Source of the DNA: Bacteroidales bacterium
Lineage (GTDB): Bacteria; Bacteroidota; Bacteroidia; Bacteroidales; ML635J-15
DNA: 40,294 nucleotides
NCBI GenBank assembly: GCA_017645925.1
Contig: JAGCNN010000125.1
Span: forward strand, 1 to 40,294
Direction: 5' to 3'
The translations under genes and the position numbers were made by a program. The notes beneath the pieces are model-generated. The model searched no databases. It worked only from the letters and a program-made list of their open reading frames with translations, and was not told the DNA's origin. Below, piece by piece: positions 31,081-39,941 of this stretch (positions are counted from its first letter, which is position 1; each line of letters opens with the position of its first letter).

Positions 31081-33492
31081 ATGAGACGTTTTATTGTATA
31101 TGGTATCTTGTTGGCAATTATGTTGTTGCCACAAATCATCTTTGCACAGAAATATACGATAAGCGGTTACATAAAGGACAAAGCTACGGGCGAAGACCTT
31201 ATTGGTGCCAACGTGATGGTTGCCGGACAGACAATAGGCACAAGCGCAAACGGCTACGGTTTCTATTCGCTCACGCTTCCAAGTGGAAAATACGACATAA
31301 TTTATTCGTTCATAGGCTACAATGATGACACTTTGCACATCAACTTGACCGCCGACAAAACGCTAACCGTGCATCTGTCGGCAGCGGCAATAATGACGCA
31401 GGAGGTGGTGGTTACAGCCGAGCGCAAAGCCAATGTACAAAGCAGCCAGATGAGCGTCTTGCGTCTGCCTGTGGAAACGGTAAAAACTTTGCCTGCCTTC
31501 ATGGGTGAGGTTGATGTGTTGAAAACCATACAGTTGATGCCTGGTGTGCAGTCGGCTGGCGATGGCAATGCCGGTTTTTATGTACGTGGCGGTGGTCCCG
31601 ACCAGAACCTGATTCTGCTCGATGAGGCGACCGTTTACAATGCATCGCACCTTTTTGGCTTCTTCTCGGTTTTCAATGCCGATGCCGTAAAGGATATGGA
31701 GATGTTCAAGGGAGGAATGCCTGCCGAATATGGCGGACGAATTAGCTCTGTATTAAACATTTCCATGAAGAACGGAAACATGAAGGAATATCATCTTGAG
31801 GGCGGAATCGGTTCGGTGTCGTCGCGGTTTACTGTACAGGGACCTATCGTGAAGGACAAGGCTTCGTTCATAGTTTCGGCACGAAGAACCTACATTGATG
31901 CGTTGATTCGTCCGTTCACGAAGAAAACTTCGTTGCTGAGGACTTCGGGCTACTACTTCTTCGATGTGAACGCCAAGGCAAACTGGATTATAAACGACAA
32001 CAACCGACTATACCTCAGCGGTTACTATGGTTACGACAAGTTCCGTTTCGGAAGCAAGGAGATGGGGCTCAACATGAATATGCCGTGGGGAAATGGCTTT
32101 GTTACCTTGCGCTACAATCATGTGTTCAACAACAAGTTCTTTTCCAACACAAGCCTTATCTGGTCGAACTACAAGTTCAATACTTCCGTTGAGATGCTGA
32201 CTATGGTTGACGAAAATGCAGAAAACAACGAAAATGCTTCCGGTTTTGCCATAAAGCAGAAGTCTGGAATAAACGACTGGAACTTGAAGCAGGATTTCAC
32301 ATGGCTTGCAGGGCCGAAAAATACAGTAAAGTTCGGCGTTCAATACACGCATCACAAGTTTACGCCCAATACGCTGGTTGCCGAAATTTCCGACACCACG
32401 CTTGGTTCCGACTTCTCGAACAATAACAGCCAGTTTGCCCACGAAGTAGGAATTTACATTGGCGACGATTTCAAGATAAACGACCGCTTTACGCTGTATC
32501 TTGGTGTGCGTAATTCGTATTTCGTTCAGGTGGGACCATTTACTCGTTACATAAAGGACGAATTGCACCAGAATACGATTGATGAAATCCGTTACAAGGA
32601 CAATCAGCCTGTGGCATTTTACTGGGATATTGAGCCTCGTGCGTCGTTCAAGGTTTCGCTTACCGAAAATTCGTCAATAAAGGCCTCGTACATGCGCAAT
32701 TCGCAATACATACATTTGGCATCGATTTCGGCAACGACCTTGCCGATTGACCTGTGGGTGGCTTGCAGCGATGTCGTGAAGCCGCAGAAGGGCAGCCAGT
32801 ACGCTCTAGGATACTTCCAGAACCTTTTCAACGACAAGTTTGAAGGTTCGATTGAGGTTTACTACAAGACACTGAAAAACCAGATTGAATACATGGATGG
32901 TGCTTTGCCCGGTGATGACATTTCCGACAACGCCGACAACTATTTCATCTTCGGCAAGGGATATTCCTATGGTGTGGAATTCTTTTTCAAAAAACGTGTC
33001 GGGCTTTTCACTGGTTGGATTGGCTACACTTGGTCTAAGACCGACAAGATTTTCGATGACATCGACAACGGAAATCCATTCCCTGCCAAGTACGACCGTC
33101 GCCACGACCTTTCCGTTACTGCCACCTATCAGATTACAGAAAGGCTTACAGCATCGGCAGTTTTCGTTTATGCAACGGGAAATACCACGACCTTGCCGGT
33201 TGCTTCGTATATGATTGATGGCGATTATGTAAATGTGTATGGTAAGCGCAATTCGTACCGTATGCCTGCATATCATCGTCTTGACCTTTCGGTAACATAC
33301 GACTTGAAGACGAAGAAGAACTGGGAATCGTCGTTCAACTTCTCAATCTACAACGTTTACAACCACAAGAATCCATATTTCATTTATGTCTATAACACTG
33401 GAAATGTGAAGGATGGCACCTACAAGACGGTTGCAAAGCAGTTGTCGATTATTCCTATTTTGCCAGCCATAACATGGAACTTTAAATTCTGA
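31081..33492 (+). CDS. TonB-dependent outer-membrane receptor with N-terminal carboxypeptidase-regulatory-like domain
   Basis: 803 residues. Signal peptide about 1-22 (LPQIIFAQ). CarboxypepD-regulatory-like domain about 24-105 (YTISGYIKDKATGEDLIGANV, YSFIGYNDDT). TonB plug about 118-230 (TLPAFMGEVDVLKTIQLMPG, FYVRGGGPDQNLILLDEATVYN, MPAEYGGRISSVLNI). The rest forms beta strands of a 22-strand barrel. It imports or binds a large ligand using TonB energy. It is not SusC: no SusD follows; the partner is a DUF4249 lipoprotein whose ATG overlaps its stop (TGATG), a pairing known in Bacteroidota but with unknown ligand. Confidence 0.92.
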   Translation: MRRFIVYGILLAIMLLPQIIFAQKYTISGYIKDKATGEDLIGANVMVAGQTIGTSANGYGFYSLTLPSGKYDIIYSFIGYNDDTLHINLTADKTLTVHLSAAAIMTQEVVVTAERKANVQSSQMSVLRLPVETVKTLPAFMGEVDVLKTIQLMPGVQSAGDGNAGFYVRGGGPDQNLILLDEATVYNASHLFGFFSVFNADAVKDMEMFKGGMPAEYGGRISSVLNISMKNGNMKEYHLEGGIGSVSSRFTVQGPIVKDKASFIVSARRTYIDALIRPFTKKTSLLRTSGYYFFDVNAKANWIINDNNRLYLSGYYGYDKFRFGSKEMGLNMNMPWGNGFVTLRYNHVFNNKFFSNTSLIWSNYKFNTSVEMLTMVDENAENNENASGFAIKQKSGINDWNLKQDFTWLAGPKNTVKFGVQYTHHKFTPNTLVAEISDTTLGSDFSNNNSQFAHEVGIYIGDDFKINDRFTLYLGVRNSYFVQVGPFTRYIKDELHQNTIDEIRYKDNQPVAFYWDIEPRASFKVSLTENSSIKASYMRNSQYIHLASISATTLPIDLWVACSDVVKPQKGSQYALGYFQNLFNDKFEGSIEVYYKTLKNQIEYMDGALPGDDISDNADNYFIFGKGYSYGVEFFFKKRVGLFTGWIGYTWSKTDKIFDDIDNGNPFPAKYDRRHDLSVTATYQITERLTASAVFVYATGNTTTLPVASYMIDGDYVNVYGKRNSYRMPAYHRLDLSVTYDLKTKKNWESSFNFSIYNVYNHKNPYFIYVYNTGNVKDGTYKTVAKQLSIIPILPAITWNFKF

Positions 33493-34460
33493 TGCCGATG
33501 AGAGAAAATTTGCTTAAGATTTCGATAATTGCCGTGTTGCTGTCGTTGGTGGCAATTTCGTCGTGCATCAAGGACATTACGCTCGACTTGCCGCAGTCGG
33601 AACCTTGTCTGGTGGTTGACGGCTATGTCGATTTTGACGACTATCCAGTAGTTTTCCTGTCGAAAAGCACTGCATATTTTCAAGAACTTGATTCCAATGC
33701 AGTAAACGATTTGCAGATTAATGACACAAAGGCTACCGTAATAGTTTCGGACGGCAGCATTTCCGACACCTTGCAGTACCTGCCTATCCAGCGCTGGCCG
33801 TACAAATGCTTCATGGGAACAAAGTTCAAAGGTGAACTAAACCACCGCTACGACCTGAAGATTTTGTACGAAGGAAAAACTTATACATCGTCAACGTACA
33901 TTCCCGATACTATCAAGATTGATACGGTATTTCCGACCTTTATGAGCGATACCTTTGCTGTAATGCGTATCAACTGGCGCGACCCGAAGAACCAGAGCAA
34001 CTACTATTCCATCCACGTCAAGAATCAATTCCAGCCGATGTATTACCGTCCATACGCCTTGAACCACATAATAAGCGACAAGCTTGCCGACGGCGAGGAA
34101 ATGTCGTTTGCCATGGTAGTGAAGGGTTTGGAACGCAATGCATACTACGACAACTTTTTCACACAGGAGGAACGCGATTCGTTTATTGATAAGCTTGGCG
34201 ACATTTTCTGTTTCCGCGAAGGCGATTCTGTGTCGCTGAAATTGTCAACAATCGACAATATTTCGTACAATATCTGGGAATCGTGGTACAGGAACTATCT
34301 TACCGATGGCAATCCTTTCACCAATCCTGCTACTGTAAAGACCAACATTGTAGCACCCGAAGGACAAGAAGCAAAAGGTTTTTGGATTGGCTACGGTTGC
34401 AATTACCGTTCCTTGTACCTTTACAGCAAGGATTCCGTTGTGCCGATAGGTGAATTTTGA
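33492..34460 (+). CDS. DUF4249 lipoprotein, partner of the TonB receptor
   Basis: 322 residues from ATG 33492; a second ATG two codons on is equally possible. Lipoprotein signal ending AISSC25, then IKDITLDLPQSEPCLVVDGYVDFDDYPVVFLSKS, the typical DUF4249 beginning. The remainder is mainly beta-rich (YTSSTYIPDTIKIDTVFPTF, FWIGYGCNYRSLYLYSKDSV). It should sit at the outer membrane, on top of or under the receptor encoded by the overlapping upstream gene. By analogy to SusD-type lids it may capture ligand; this is inference. Two structured repeats follow within 34 nt. Confidence 0.85.
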   Translation: MPMRENLLKISIIAVLLSLVAISSCIKDITLDLPQSEPCLVVDGYVDFDDYPVVFLSKSTAYFQELDSNAVNDLQINDTKATVIVSDGSISDTLQYLPIQRWPYKCFMGTKFKGELNHRYDLKILYEGKTYTSSTYIPDTIKIDTVFPTFMSDTFAVMRINWRDPKNQSNYYSIHVKNQFQPMYYRPYALNHIISDKLADGEEMSFAMVVKGLERNAYYDNFFTQEERDSFIDKLGDIFCFREGDSVSLKLSTIDNISYNIWESWYRNYLTDGNPFTNPATVKTNIVAPEGQEAKGFWIGYGCNYRSLYLYSKDSVVPIGEF

Positions 34461-34494
34461 TAGGTATTATTGTTGTCTGTCAAACATACTCGTA

Positions 34495-34560
34495 GTCATT
34501 CCGTAAAACAAAGCGAACCGACTAAGGAACGTGTCGTGTGAGCCTGTTTGTACGGAATCT
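34495..34560 (+). repeat. Structured repeat, copy B (diverged)
   Basis: Outer stem ATTCCGTA (34498-34505) with TACGGAAT (34551-34558), inner AAACA (34506-34510) with TGTTT (34545-34549), and a bulged G at 34550, as in copy A. It begins GTCATT and ends ATCT like copy A. Located 34 nt after the DUF4249 stop. Confidence 0.7.
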
Positions 34561-34607
34561 ATTCTCTAATAATACGTTAACAGATTACTTCGTGAGGTTG
34601 CAAGCAA

Positions 34608-34677
34608 CGTTCCGGACAACCGATTTCACACTGCTCCCCGTGCCGTATCGCAGGTTCAATCAGGTTTCCGGAATGAC
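34608..34677 (-). repeat. Structured repeat, copy C
   Basis: On the minus strand begins GTCATTCCGGAAACCTGATT and runs as in copy A: CCTGATTGAAC, GCGATACG, GTGTGAA, TGTCCG. Outer stem ATTCCGGA with TCCGGAAC (7 of 8 pairs), inner AACC with GGTT, and the same single bulged G. Oriented opposite to copy B, 47 nt away. The rest of the 364-nt gap (34461-34824) holds the promoter at 34774-34804 and AT-rich sequence without a gene. Confidence 0.75.
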
Positions 34678-34773
34678 AAGCCTCATCATAAATATTCTTA
34701 TGTAAGGCAGTGTCAACAAGGATTTTATAGTGTTTGAGCATTTTTTTTCTGGACAACAATAGATAGGAATATA

Positions 34774-34804
34774 TTGTTCCCCTCAAATTAAGTAATTATC
34801 TTTG
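34774..34804 (+). promoter_or_regulatory. Promoter of the RyR/TIR operon
   Basis: TTG at 34774-34776, 20 nt, TATCTTTG at 34797-34804, 20 nt before ATG 34825. The following five genes have gaps of only 12-33 nt and no further promoter of this type was noticed. Confidence 0.7.
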
Positions 34805-34824
34805 TTGCAAAAATAGTAGTGGAT

Positions 34825-35121
34825 ATGAGTAGCAACAATTATGTGCCAAAACCAATTGATACATCGGATGTTATAATTCCAGAAGAATTGAATTCACTTA
34901 TGGAACAGATTGCCCGCAATGTGCATGAAGTGTGGGCGAAGGGCCGTATTGACGATGGCTGGACATACGGTGCGGAGCGCAATGATGCCGAGAAGAAGCA
35001 TCCCTGCCTTGTCAATTACGACGAACTTCCCGAAAGCGAAAAGGACTACGACCGCAGGACGGCTATGGGAACATTGAAACTAATATTGAAGTTGGGGTGG
35101 AGGTTGGAAAAAATGGAGTAG
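34825..35121 (+). CDS. Single RyR-domain protein
   Basis: 98 residues from ATG 34825; a GTG two codons earlier is possible. The entire protein is one RyR domain (the repeat also found in eukaryotic ryanodine receptors): YVPKPIDTSDVIIPEELNSL, ARNVHEVWAKGRIDDGWTYG, AERNDAEKKHPCLVNYDELP, SEKDYDRRTAMGTLKLILKLGW. Prokaryotic RyR domains are thought to bind a ligand, probably a nucleotide-derived one, and occur in nucleotide-signalling and conflict-system operons. Here it is the first gene, 25 nt ahead of the TPR protein. A second RyR-like domain ends the channel protein at 37755. Cytoplasmic; no catalytic motif. Confidence 0.85.
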   Translation: MSSNNYVPKPIDTSDVIIPEELNSLMEQIARNVHEVWAKGRIDDGWTYGAERNDAEKKHPCLVNYDELPESEKDYDRRTAMGTLKLILKLGWRLEKME

Positions 35122-35146
35122 TTGTTGAATATAAAAATCAGTCATT

Positions 35147-37276
35147 ATGGACATTCGCAGAACAATAAACATATTTTTGGCATCGTCGGAGGAAATGGAA
35201 AACGACCGCAATGCCTTTGGCAATCTGGTTCGCAGGTTGAATGGAATATGCGAGAAGCAGGGCATTCACATAGAGCTTTTCGAATGGGAGGATTATGATG
35301 CCGCCTATAATGGATGCCGTAAGCAGGACGAGTACAACGAGAAGGTTCGTTCGTGCGATATGTTTCTTGCGCTATTTCATATTAAAGCAGGAAAATGGAC
35401 TCTTGAAGAGTTTGATGTGGCATCGGAGGAGTATCGCCGTACGGGACAGAAGCCCAAGGTTTATGTTTATTGCAGGGAGCTTAACAGCGGAGAGTTCGAG
35501 AGTGAGGAATTGAAAAATTTCAAGAATCGTCTTTTCGATGAGATGGGGCACTATTGGTCTGTCTATAGCAACAAGGATTCCATGCAGCTGCATTTCGTAA
35601 TGCAATTGATGTTGCTCGAAAGCGGCGGTATGGGCAAACTGAAGGTTGACAATGGCAGGGTTATGTTTATGGACAGTCCTATTGCTAGTATGGACAAACT
35701 TCGTTTTGCCGCTGAAAACGAGGACTACCGTAAAAAGCAGAATGAAATCAATGAACTTCACGATGAAATAGAGGGACTGCAGTTGGAATTAGAGGAAAAG
35801 AAAACGAAGCTGCAGAAAAAGAAGGACAAGCTTGAGAAGCATCCTGACGACGAGGAATATCTTGAGGAGTACGAGGAAGTGCAGAAGGAAGTTGAAAAAA
35901 TCATAGAAAAGCTTCAGCCGAAACTCAACAAGTACAACAAGCAGAAAGAAGAATTTGCTCAGTACCAGGATTCTCTTCTGGATACTGCAAAGCGCATATC
36001 TCGGTTGCAGGGTGAGCGCATAACCGATAGGATGCGCCGAGCAATGGAAGCTTTCGAGGCTGGCAAGGTTTGCGAGGCAAACATAATATTGAAAGAAGCC
36101 GAGAGGGACGCCGACCGCAATCTGTCCGACTATAAGAAAAGCCGTGAAATCACCGAGCAAAAGCGGCAGAATGTAATACATTCTATAGAGGAACTGTTGC
36201 TAAAGACCTCAACCGTTATGTCCGATGCTTCCATACCAATCGAGGAGCGCATACAAAAAGCATCCGAGCTTTATGCCCAAGCCGACAAGATGGCGTCTGA
36301 GGTGGATTATGATAAGGAAAAATATGCGGATTTGCTATATGATTATGCCGATTTTCTTAAAGATTATGGAATGTACAAGGAAGCAGAAGCTGTTTGTTTG
36401 CGGATGTTACCATTGGTAGAAGAATTATATGGTACGGATGGTGAGGATATTGCGAAAGCATATTGCCAAATGGGTCATGTTTATGGTTCGCTTGCTGATT
36501 TCGACAAGGCTATGGAGTGCTATGACAAATCATTGGTAATAAGAAAAAAAGTCTATGGCGAGGAGCATCCTAGTACAGCCAAGAGTTTCAACAATATTGG
36601 ATCTATTTACTACACCAAAGGCGATTACAACATAGCTCTTGAATATTATAACAAGGGGTTAGAAATATTTGAGAAGGTCTCTGATGAAGAGCATCCCTAT
36701 ACGGCAGCAAGTTACAATAACATAGGTTTGCTTTATGATAGTTTAGGCGATTACGATAAAGCTCTTGAATATTATAACAAGGCTTTAGAAATATATGAGA
36801 AGGTGTATGGAGATGTACATCCAGATACAGCCATGAGTTACAACAATATCGGACCTATTTACTACACCAGAGGCGATTACGACAAATCTCTTAATTATTT
36901 TAACAAGGCTTTAGAAATATATGAGAAGGTGTATGGAGAAGAACATCCTGATACTGCTATGGGGTATAACAATATAGGGGCCATTTATTATGCCAGAGGC
37001 GATTACGACAAAGCTCTTGAATATTACAACAAGGCATTGGTAATAAGAGAAAAAGTCTATGGCGATGTGCATCCGGAAAAAGCCCAAAGTTACAATAACA
37101 TAGGCGTTGTTTATTATAGACTAGGCGATTATGACAAGTCTCTAGAATATTACAACAAATCATTGGTAATAAGAGAAAAAATCTATGGCGAAGAACATGA
37201 AAACACACAGAAAATAAGGAAAAAAATAGAAGATGTAAAGGCAAAAATTGCAGAAAATGATAGTAATAAAAAATAA
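35147..37276 (+). CDS. TIR/DUF4062-like domain, coiled coil and TPR-array protein
   Basis: 709 residues, no signal peptide. Residues about 5-165: alpha/beta domain TINIFLASSEEMENDRNAF, IELFEWEDYDAAY, CDMFLALFHIKAGKWTLEEF, KPKVYVYC, the pattern of DUF4062 and TIR-like domains. About 195-285: a strongly charged coiled coil. About 392-700: tetratricopeptide repeats, of which the last six are 42-residue kinesin-light-chain-like units (Y-N-N-I-G, GDYDKALEYYNKALEI, YGEEHP). Likely a sensor or scaffold: TPRs bind a partner, and the N-domain signals or acts as the effector. Second gene of the operon; the array is a recent expansion in DNA. Whether the N-domain has NADase activity cannot be read; the usual TIR catalytic Glu could be in TLEEF, which is uncertain. 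Confidence 0.75.
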   Translation: MDIRRTINIFLASSEEMENDRNAFGNLVRRLNGICEKQGIHIELFEWEDYDAAYNGCRKQDEYNEKVRSCDMFLALFHIKAGKWTLEEFDVASEEYRRTGQKPKVYVYCRELNSGEFESEELKNFKNRLFDEMGHYWSVYSNKDSMQLHFVMQLMLLESGGMGKLKVDNGRVMFMDSPIASMDKLRFAAENEDYRKKQNEINELHDEIEGLQLELEEKKTKLQKKKDKLEKHPDDEEYLEEYEEVQKEVEKIIEKLQPKLNKYNKQKEEFAQYQDSLLDTAKRISRLQGERITDRMRRAMEAFEAGKVCEANIILKEAERDADRNLSDYKKSREITEQKRQNVIHSIEELLLKTSTVMSDASIPIEERIQKASELYAQADKMASEVDYDKEKYADLLYDYADFLKDYGMYKEAEAVCLRMLPLVEELYGTDGEDIAKAYCQMGHVYGSLADFDKAMECYDKSLVIRKKVYGEEHPSTAKSFNNIGSIYYTKGDYNIALEYYNKGLEIFEKVSDEEHPYTAASYNNIGLLYDSLGDYDKALEYYNKALEIYEKVYGDVHPDTAMSYNNIGPIYYTRGDYDKSLNYFNKALEIYEKVYGEEHPDTAMGYNNIGAIYYARGDYDKALEYYNKALVIREKVYGDVHPEKAQSYNNIGVVYYRLGDYDKSLEYYNKSLVIREKIYGEEHENTQKIRKKIEDVKAKIAENDSNKK
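36554..37259 (+). repeat. In-gene tandem repeat, 126-bp period
   Basis: Units in phase at 36554, 36680, 36806, 36932, 37058 and 37184, exactly 126 nt apart and in frame. Several stretches are the same to the base in neighbouring units (for example AAGGCTTTAGAAATATATGA in two consecutive ones), so expansion or gene conversion is recent. Confidence 0.85.
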
Positions 37277-37307
37277 TTGATTGTTAAATAATTAAATGTA
37301 ATATGTT

Positions 37308-37742
37308 ATGGGTTCAATAGGATGTGATAAATTTATGAGTGGTCAAGAAATGTCTCTCAATGGCATGTACGATGTGTATGTGGCGCTTGTTATATGTGCT
37401 ACAATTTGTATAGTTGTTATTGTTGTCGCACTAGTTTTTTTGCTATGGCATAGGAGAGAGCTTAAGAGCAAAATGGATATGGAGATAAAAAGGAGAGAGT
37501 GGAGTGTGGCCGATAGGGATGCCGTAAAATTAGCCAATATGGAGGCTAAAAAATATAAGTATGTGGAAAATGTTATCAAGAACAATGAAAAAATGATTGA
37601 TGAAATTGTTGTTTTGGTTAAAGAAAGATATAAGGATATGGATAAAAATGAATTGATGGCGGAAAAAAATAATTTGCAGAAAGAATATGAGGAGATTATT
37701 AAGAAATACGCTTCTTCAGTTGCTGTAAATAGAGAAAATTAA
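37308..37742 (+). CDS. Small membrane protein with cytoplasmic coiled coil
   Basis: 144 residues. No recognised family. One transmembrane helix at about 23-47 (VYVALVICATICIVVIVVALVFLL) is followed by basic residues (WHRRELKSK), which by the positive-inside rule puts the C-terminal ~95 residues in the cytoplasm. That part is charged and helical (KRREWSVADRDAVKLANMEAK, VKERYKDMDKNELMAEKNN) and likely a coiled coil. It stands between the TPR protein (31 nt) and the channel protein (12 nt), so it may be an accessory subunit tethering the TPR sensor to the channel at the membrane. That role is inference. Codons are AT-rich. Confidence 0.7.
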   Translation: MGSIGCDKFMSGQEMSLNGMYDVYVALVICATICIVVIVVALVFLLWHRRELKSKMDMEIKRREWSVADRDAVKLANMEAKKYKYVENVIKNNEKMIDEIVVLVKERYKDMDKNELMAEKNNLQKEYEEIIKKYASSVAVNREN

Positions 37743-37754
37743 TAAAGATCATTT

Positions 37755-39908
37755 ATGAAAGTTAAGTTAAGAAGATTTTGGCTGTTTGTCGATAGGGCAT
37801 TGTCGCAGAGTGTATTGCGGCAGACCGGCATATTGGCGCTAATGTTTTTGGTGGCATTGCTTGTTTCGTTTATGCTTTTGTCGTTTTCGGGAGCAGAATG
37901 GTGCGAGTTCTGTGAGTGTAGAAACTTGCCAATGTGGTTGTTGCCATTGTATCTGTTGCTTGATACAAATGCACTAAATGCTCTATATTGGGATGTAAAC
38001 GTGCACGGCTGGATGCTGTTTGCAAGCAGCATAACCTACCTGTTCGGCATTTTTATCTTTAATGGCATGATTATCGGTGTGATTACCAATGCTATTGACC
38101 GCAGAATAGAAAGCCATCGCAACGGACTTATACATTACTTGAAGTCGGGACATCACATAATAATGGGCTACGACGATATGGTGCCGTCGATAATCACCGA
38201 TATATTTGAACGCGACGATGATGCATACATATTGCTTCTGACTTCGGTGGAGTCGTCCAAGATAACAGAAATGTTAAAGAAATCGGTAGCCAAGAATCGT
38301 TTGGACCGCATAATAGTGAACTATGGACATCGTACTGCAATGGAATATTATGCCGACATTCACCTTGAATCGGCGGCTGAGATTTATGTTGTAGGCAATA
38401 GGCAGACACCGGCTCACGATGCACTGAATGTCGAGTGTGTTGATAGTATCTGCCGCTATTTGAAGGATGGTAATTTTCAGAGCGTTCCAAGTCGTATAAC
38501 CTGTGTGTTTGAGGATTATGATACATACGAGGCGTTCAAAACTTCCGAAATATTTGGCGGACTAAAGGATTTGAAAATAGACTTCATTCCTTATAACTTT
38601 TATGAAGGATGGGCAAGGCAGGTGCTTGTACAAAGAAAATATAGGGAGAAGTGCAATCCCGACAAGGTTTTGTCTTATCCGTCTATTTATGGAAATGGCA
38701 TATTGCCCGATGAAAAGAGGCGTGTGCATATTGTATTCGTGGGAATAACCAACTTGTCGGTGGCATTTGCCAAGGAAGCCGCACATCTGCTGCATTTTCC
38801 TAATTTTGAGCACGATAACGCAATGAAAACTCGTATTACTTTCATTGATATTAACGCCGACAAGGAAATGCCGCTGTTTATTACTCGCAACAGACATTTC
38901 TTCGAAGTGCAACCTTATATATACAGGGACTTTTCGGAAAGTAGGACAAGTGATGAAAATATGCGCAAGGAACAACTTTCCAAAAATATAAATAAAAAAG
39001 GTTTCCTTGATGTTGAATTTGAGTTCATAAAGGGTGATATATTTTCGAAACAAATACAGGACGAAATATGCAGTTGGGCAACAGATGGGAAGAACCAGTC
39101 GCTTTCTATTTTTATAACTTTGACAGACCAGAGGCGCAACTTCATCATAGGCATGAATATGCCCGACGAAGTTTACAATAATGAGATCCCTATATTTATT
39201 CGTCAGGACAGGGCGGATAGCTTCGTTACAAAGTTGAGGGAGTCTGATTTGGAAAAGCACCCATATAATACTGTTGTTAAAGAAAAGTTGGTTAAGTCGG
39301 AACGTAGGGGCAGGTATGCAAATGTTTATCCTTTTGGGATGAACGATATGGCTTATTGTAACGAAGATTATGCATATAGGCGTGCTAAGCTTATAAATTT
39401 TCTGTATAAAAATAACAAGACCGATTATAGTAAATACAAGTTCCCAGACTTCATGGTTTTGGATGTTATGACTGATGAAAATATTTGGGAAGAAGCGAAT
39501 AAATATTGGTCGGACCTTACCATTGCATTAAAATGGTCGAATCTGTATTGTGCATACGGAATATCAACCAAATTGGCAGTTTTGCGTGCTATGCGTGGAC
39601 TTTCAGCCGAAGATTCAAGCCGTGATATGGATGATGTTTCGGATATTGAAATTGGCGAACTTGCTGCTGTTGAGCATAATCGCTGGAATGTAGAGAAATT
39701 GCTGATGGGTTACCGCAAGGCAAACGAAGAAGGAGTAGTTGAAGACAAGTATTTATTTCCCCAATATGGTACTGATTTGCAGAAAAACAAAAAATTCCAA
39801 TTCATCCATCACGACATTCGACCGTTCAAGGATTTGAACGAAGTAAGACTGCTGGACTATGAGATTGTAAAATATATTCCGTGGATATTGAAGAAGGCGG
39901 GGAATTAG
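37755..39908 (+). CDS. Two-TM channel-like protein with tandem RCK-like domains and C-terminal RyR-like domain
   Basis: 717 residues. TM1 about 25-45, pore-helix-like segment about 59-75 (PMWLLPLYLLLDTNA), TM2 about 86-112 (LFGIFIFNGMIIGVITN). The filter position reads LDTNA, not the K+ signature TVGYG. First RCK/TrkA-N-like domain about 131-300 (SGHHIIMGYDDM, YILLLTSVE); second from about 321 (VHIVFVGITNLSVAFAKEAA, ITFIDINADKEM). C-terminus about 630-717 is RyR-like: LAAVEHNRWNVEKLLMGYR, FIHHDIRPFKDLNE, DYEIVKYIPWIL. The layout recalls CASTOR/POLLUX-type channels plus a RyR sensor. Likely an inner-membrane, ligand-gated ion channel and the plausible effector of the operon. TIR gene follows after 33 nt. 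Confidence 0.78.
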   Translation: MKVKLRRFWLFVDRALSQSVLRQTGILALMFLVALLVSFMLLSFSGAEWCEFCECRNLPMWLLPLYLLLDTNALNALYWDVNVHGWMLFASSITYLFGIFIFNGMIIGVITNAIDRRIESHRNGLIHYLKSGHHIIMGYDDMVPSIITDIFERDDDAYILLLTSVESSKITEMLKKSVAKNRLDRIIVNYGHRTAMEYYADIHLESAAEIYVVGNRQTPAHDALNVECVDSICRYLKDGNFQSVPSRITCVFEDYDTYEAFKTSEIFGGLKDLKIDFIPYNFYEGWARQVLVQRKYREKCNPDKVLSYPSIYGNGILPDEKRRVHIVFVGITNLSVAFAKEAAHLLHFPNFEHDNAMKTRITFIDINADKEMPLFITRNRHFFEVQPYIYRDFSESRTSDENMRKEQLSKNINKKGFLDVEFEFIKGDIFSKQIQDEICSWATDGKNQSLSIFITLTDQRRNFIIGMNMPDEVYNNEIPIFIRQDRADSFVTKLRESDLEKHPYNTVVKEKLVKSERRGRYANVYPFGMNDMAYCNEDYAYRRAKLINFLYKNNKTDYSKYKFPDFMVLDVMTDENIWEEANKYWSDLTIALKWSNLYCAYGISTKLAVLRAMRGLSAEDSSRDMDDVSDIEIGELAAVEHNRWNVEKLLMGYRKANEEGVVEDKYLFPQYGTDLQKNKKFQFIHHDIRPFKDLNEVRLLDYEIVKYIPWILKKAGN

Positions 39909-39941
39909 ATACGTAATTATTAAATTGTTAATGTAGTTGTT

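Noticed and set aside
31081..34460. SusC/SusD polysaccharide utilisation pair
   Set aside because: The partner is a DUF4249 protein, without SusD features, and no glycoside hydrolases are nearby.
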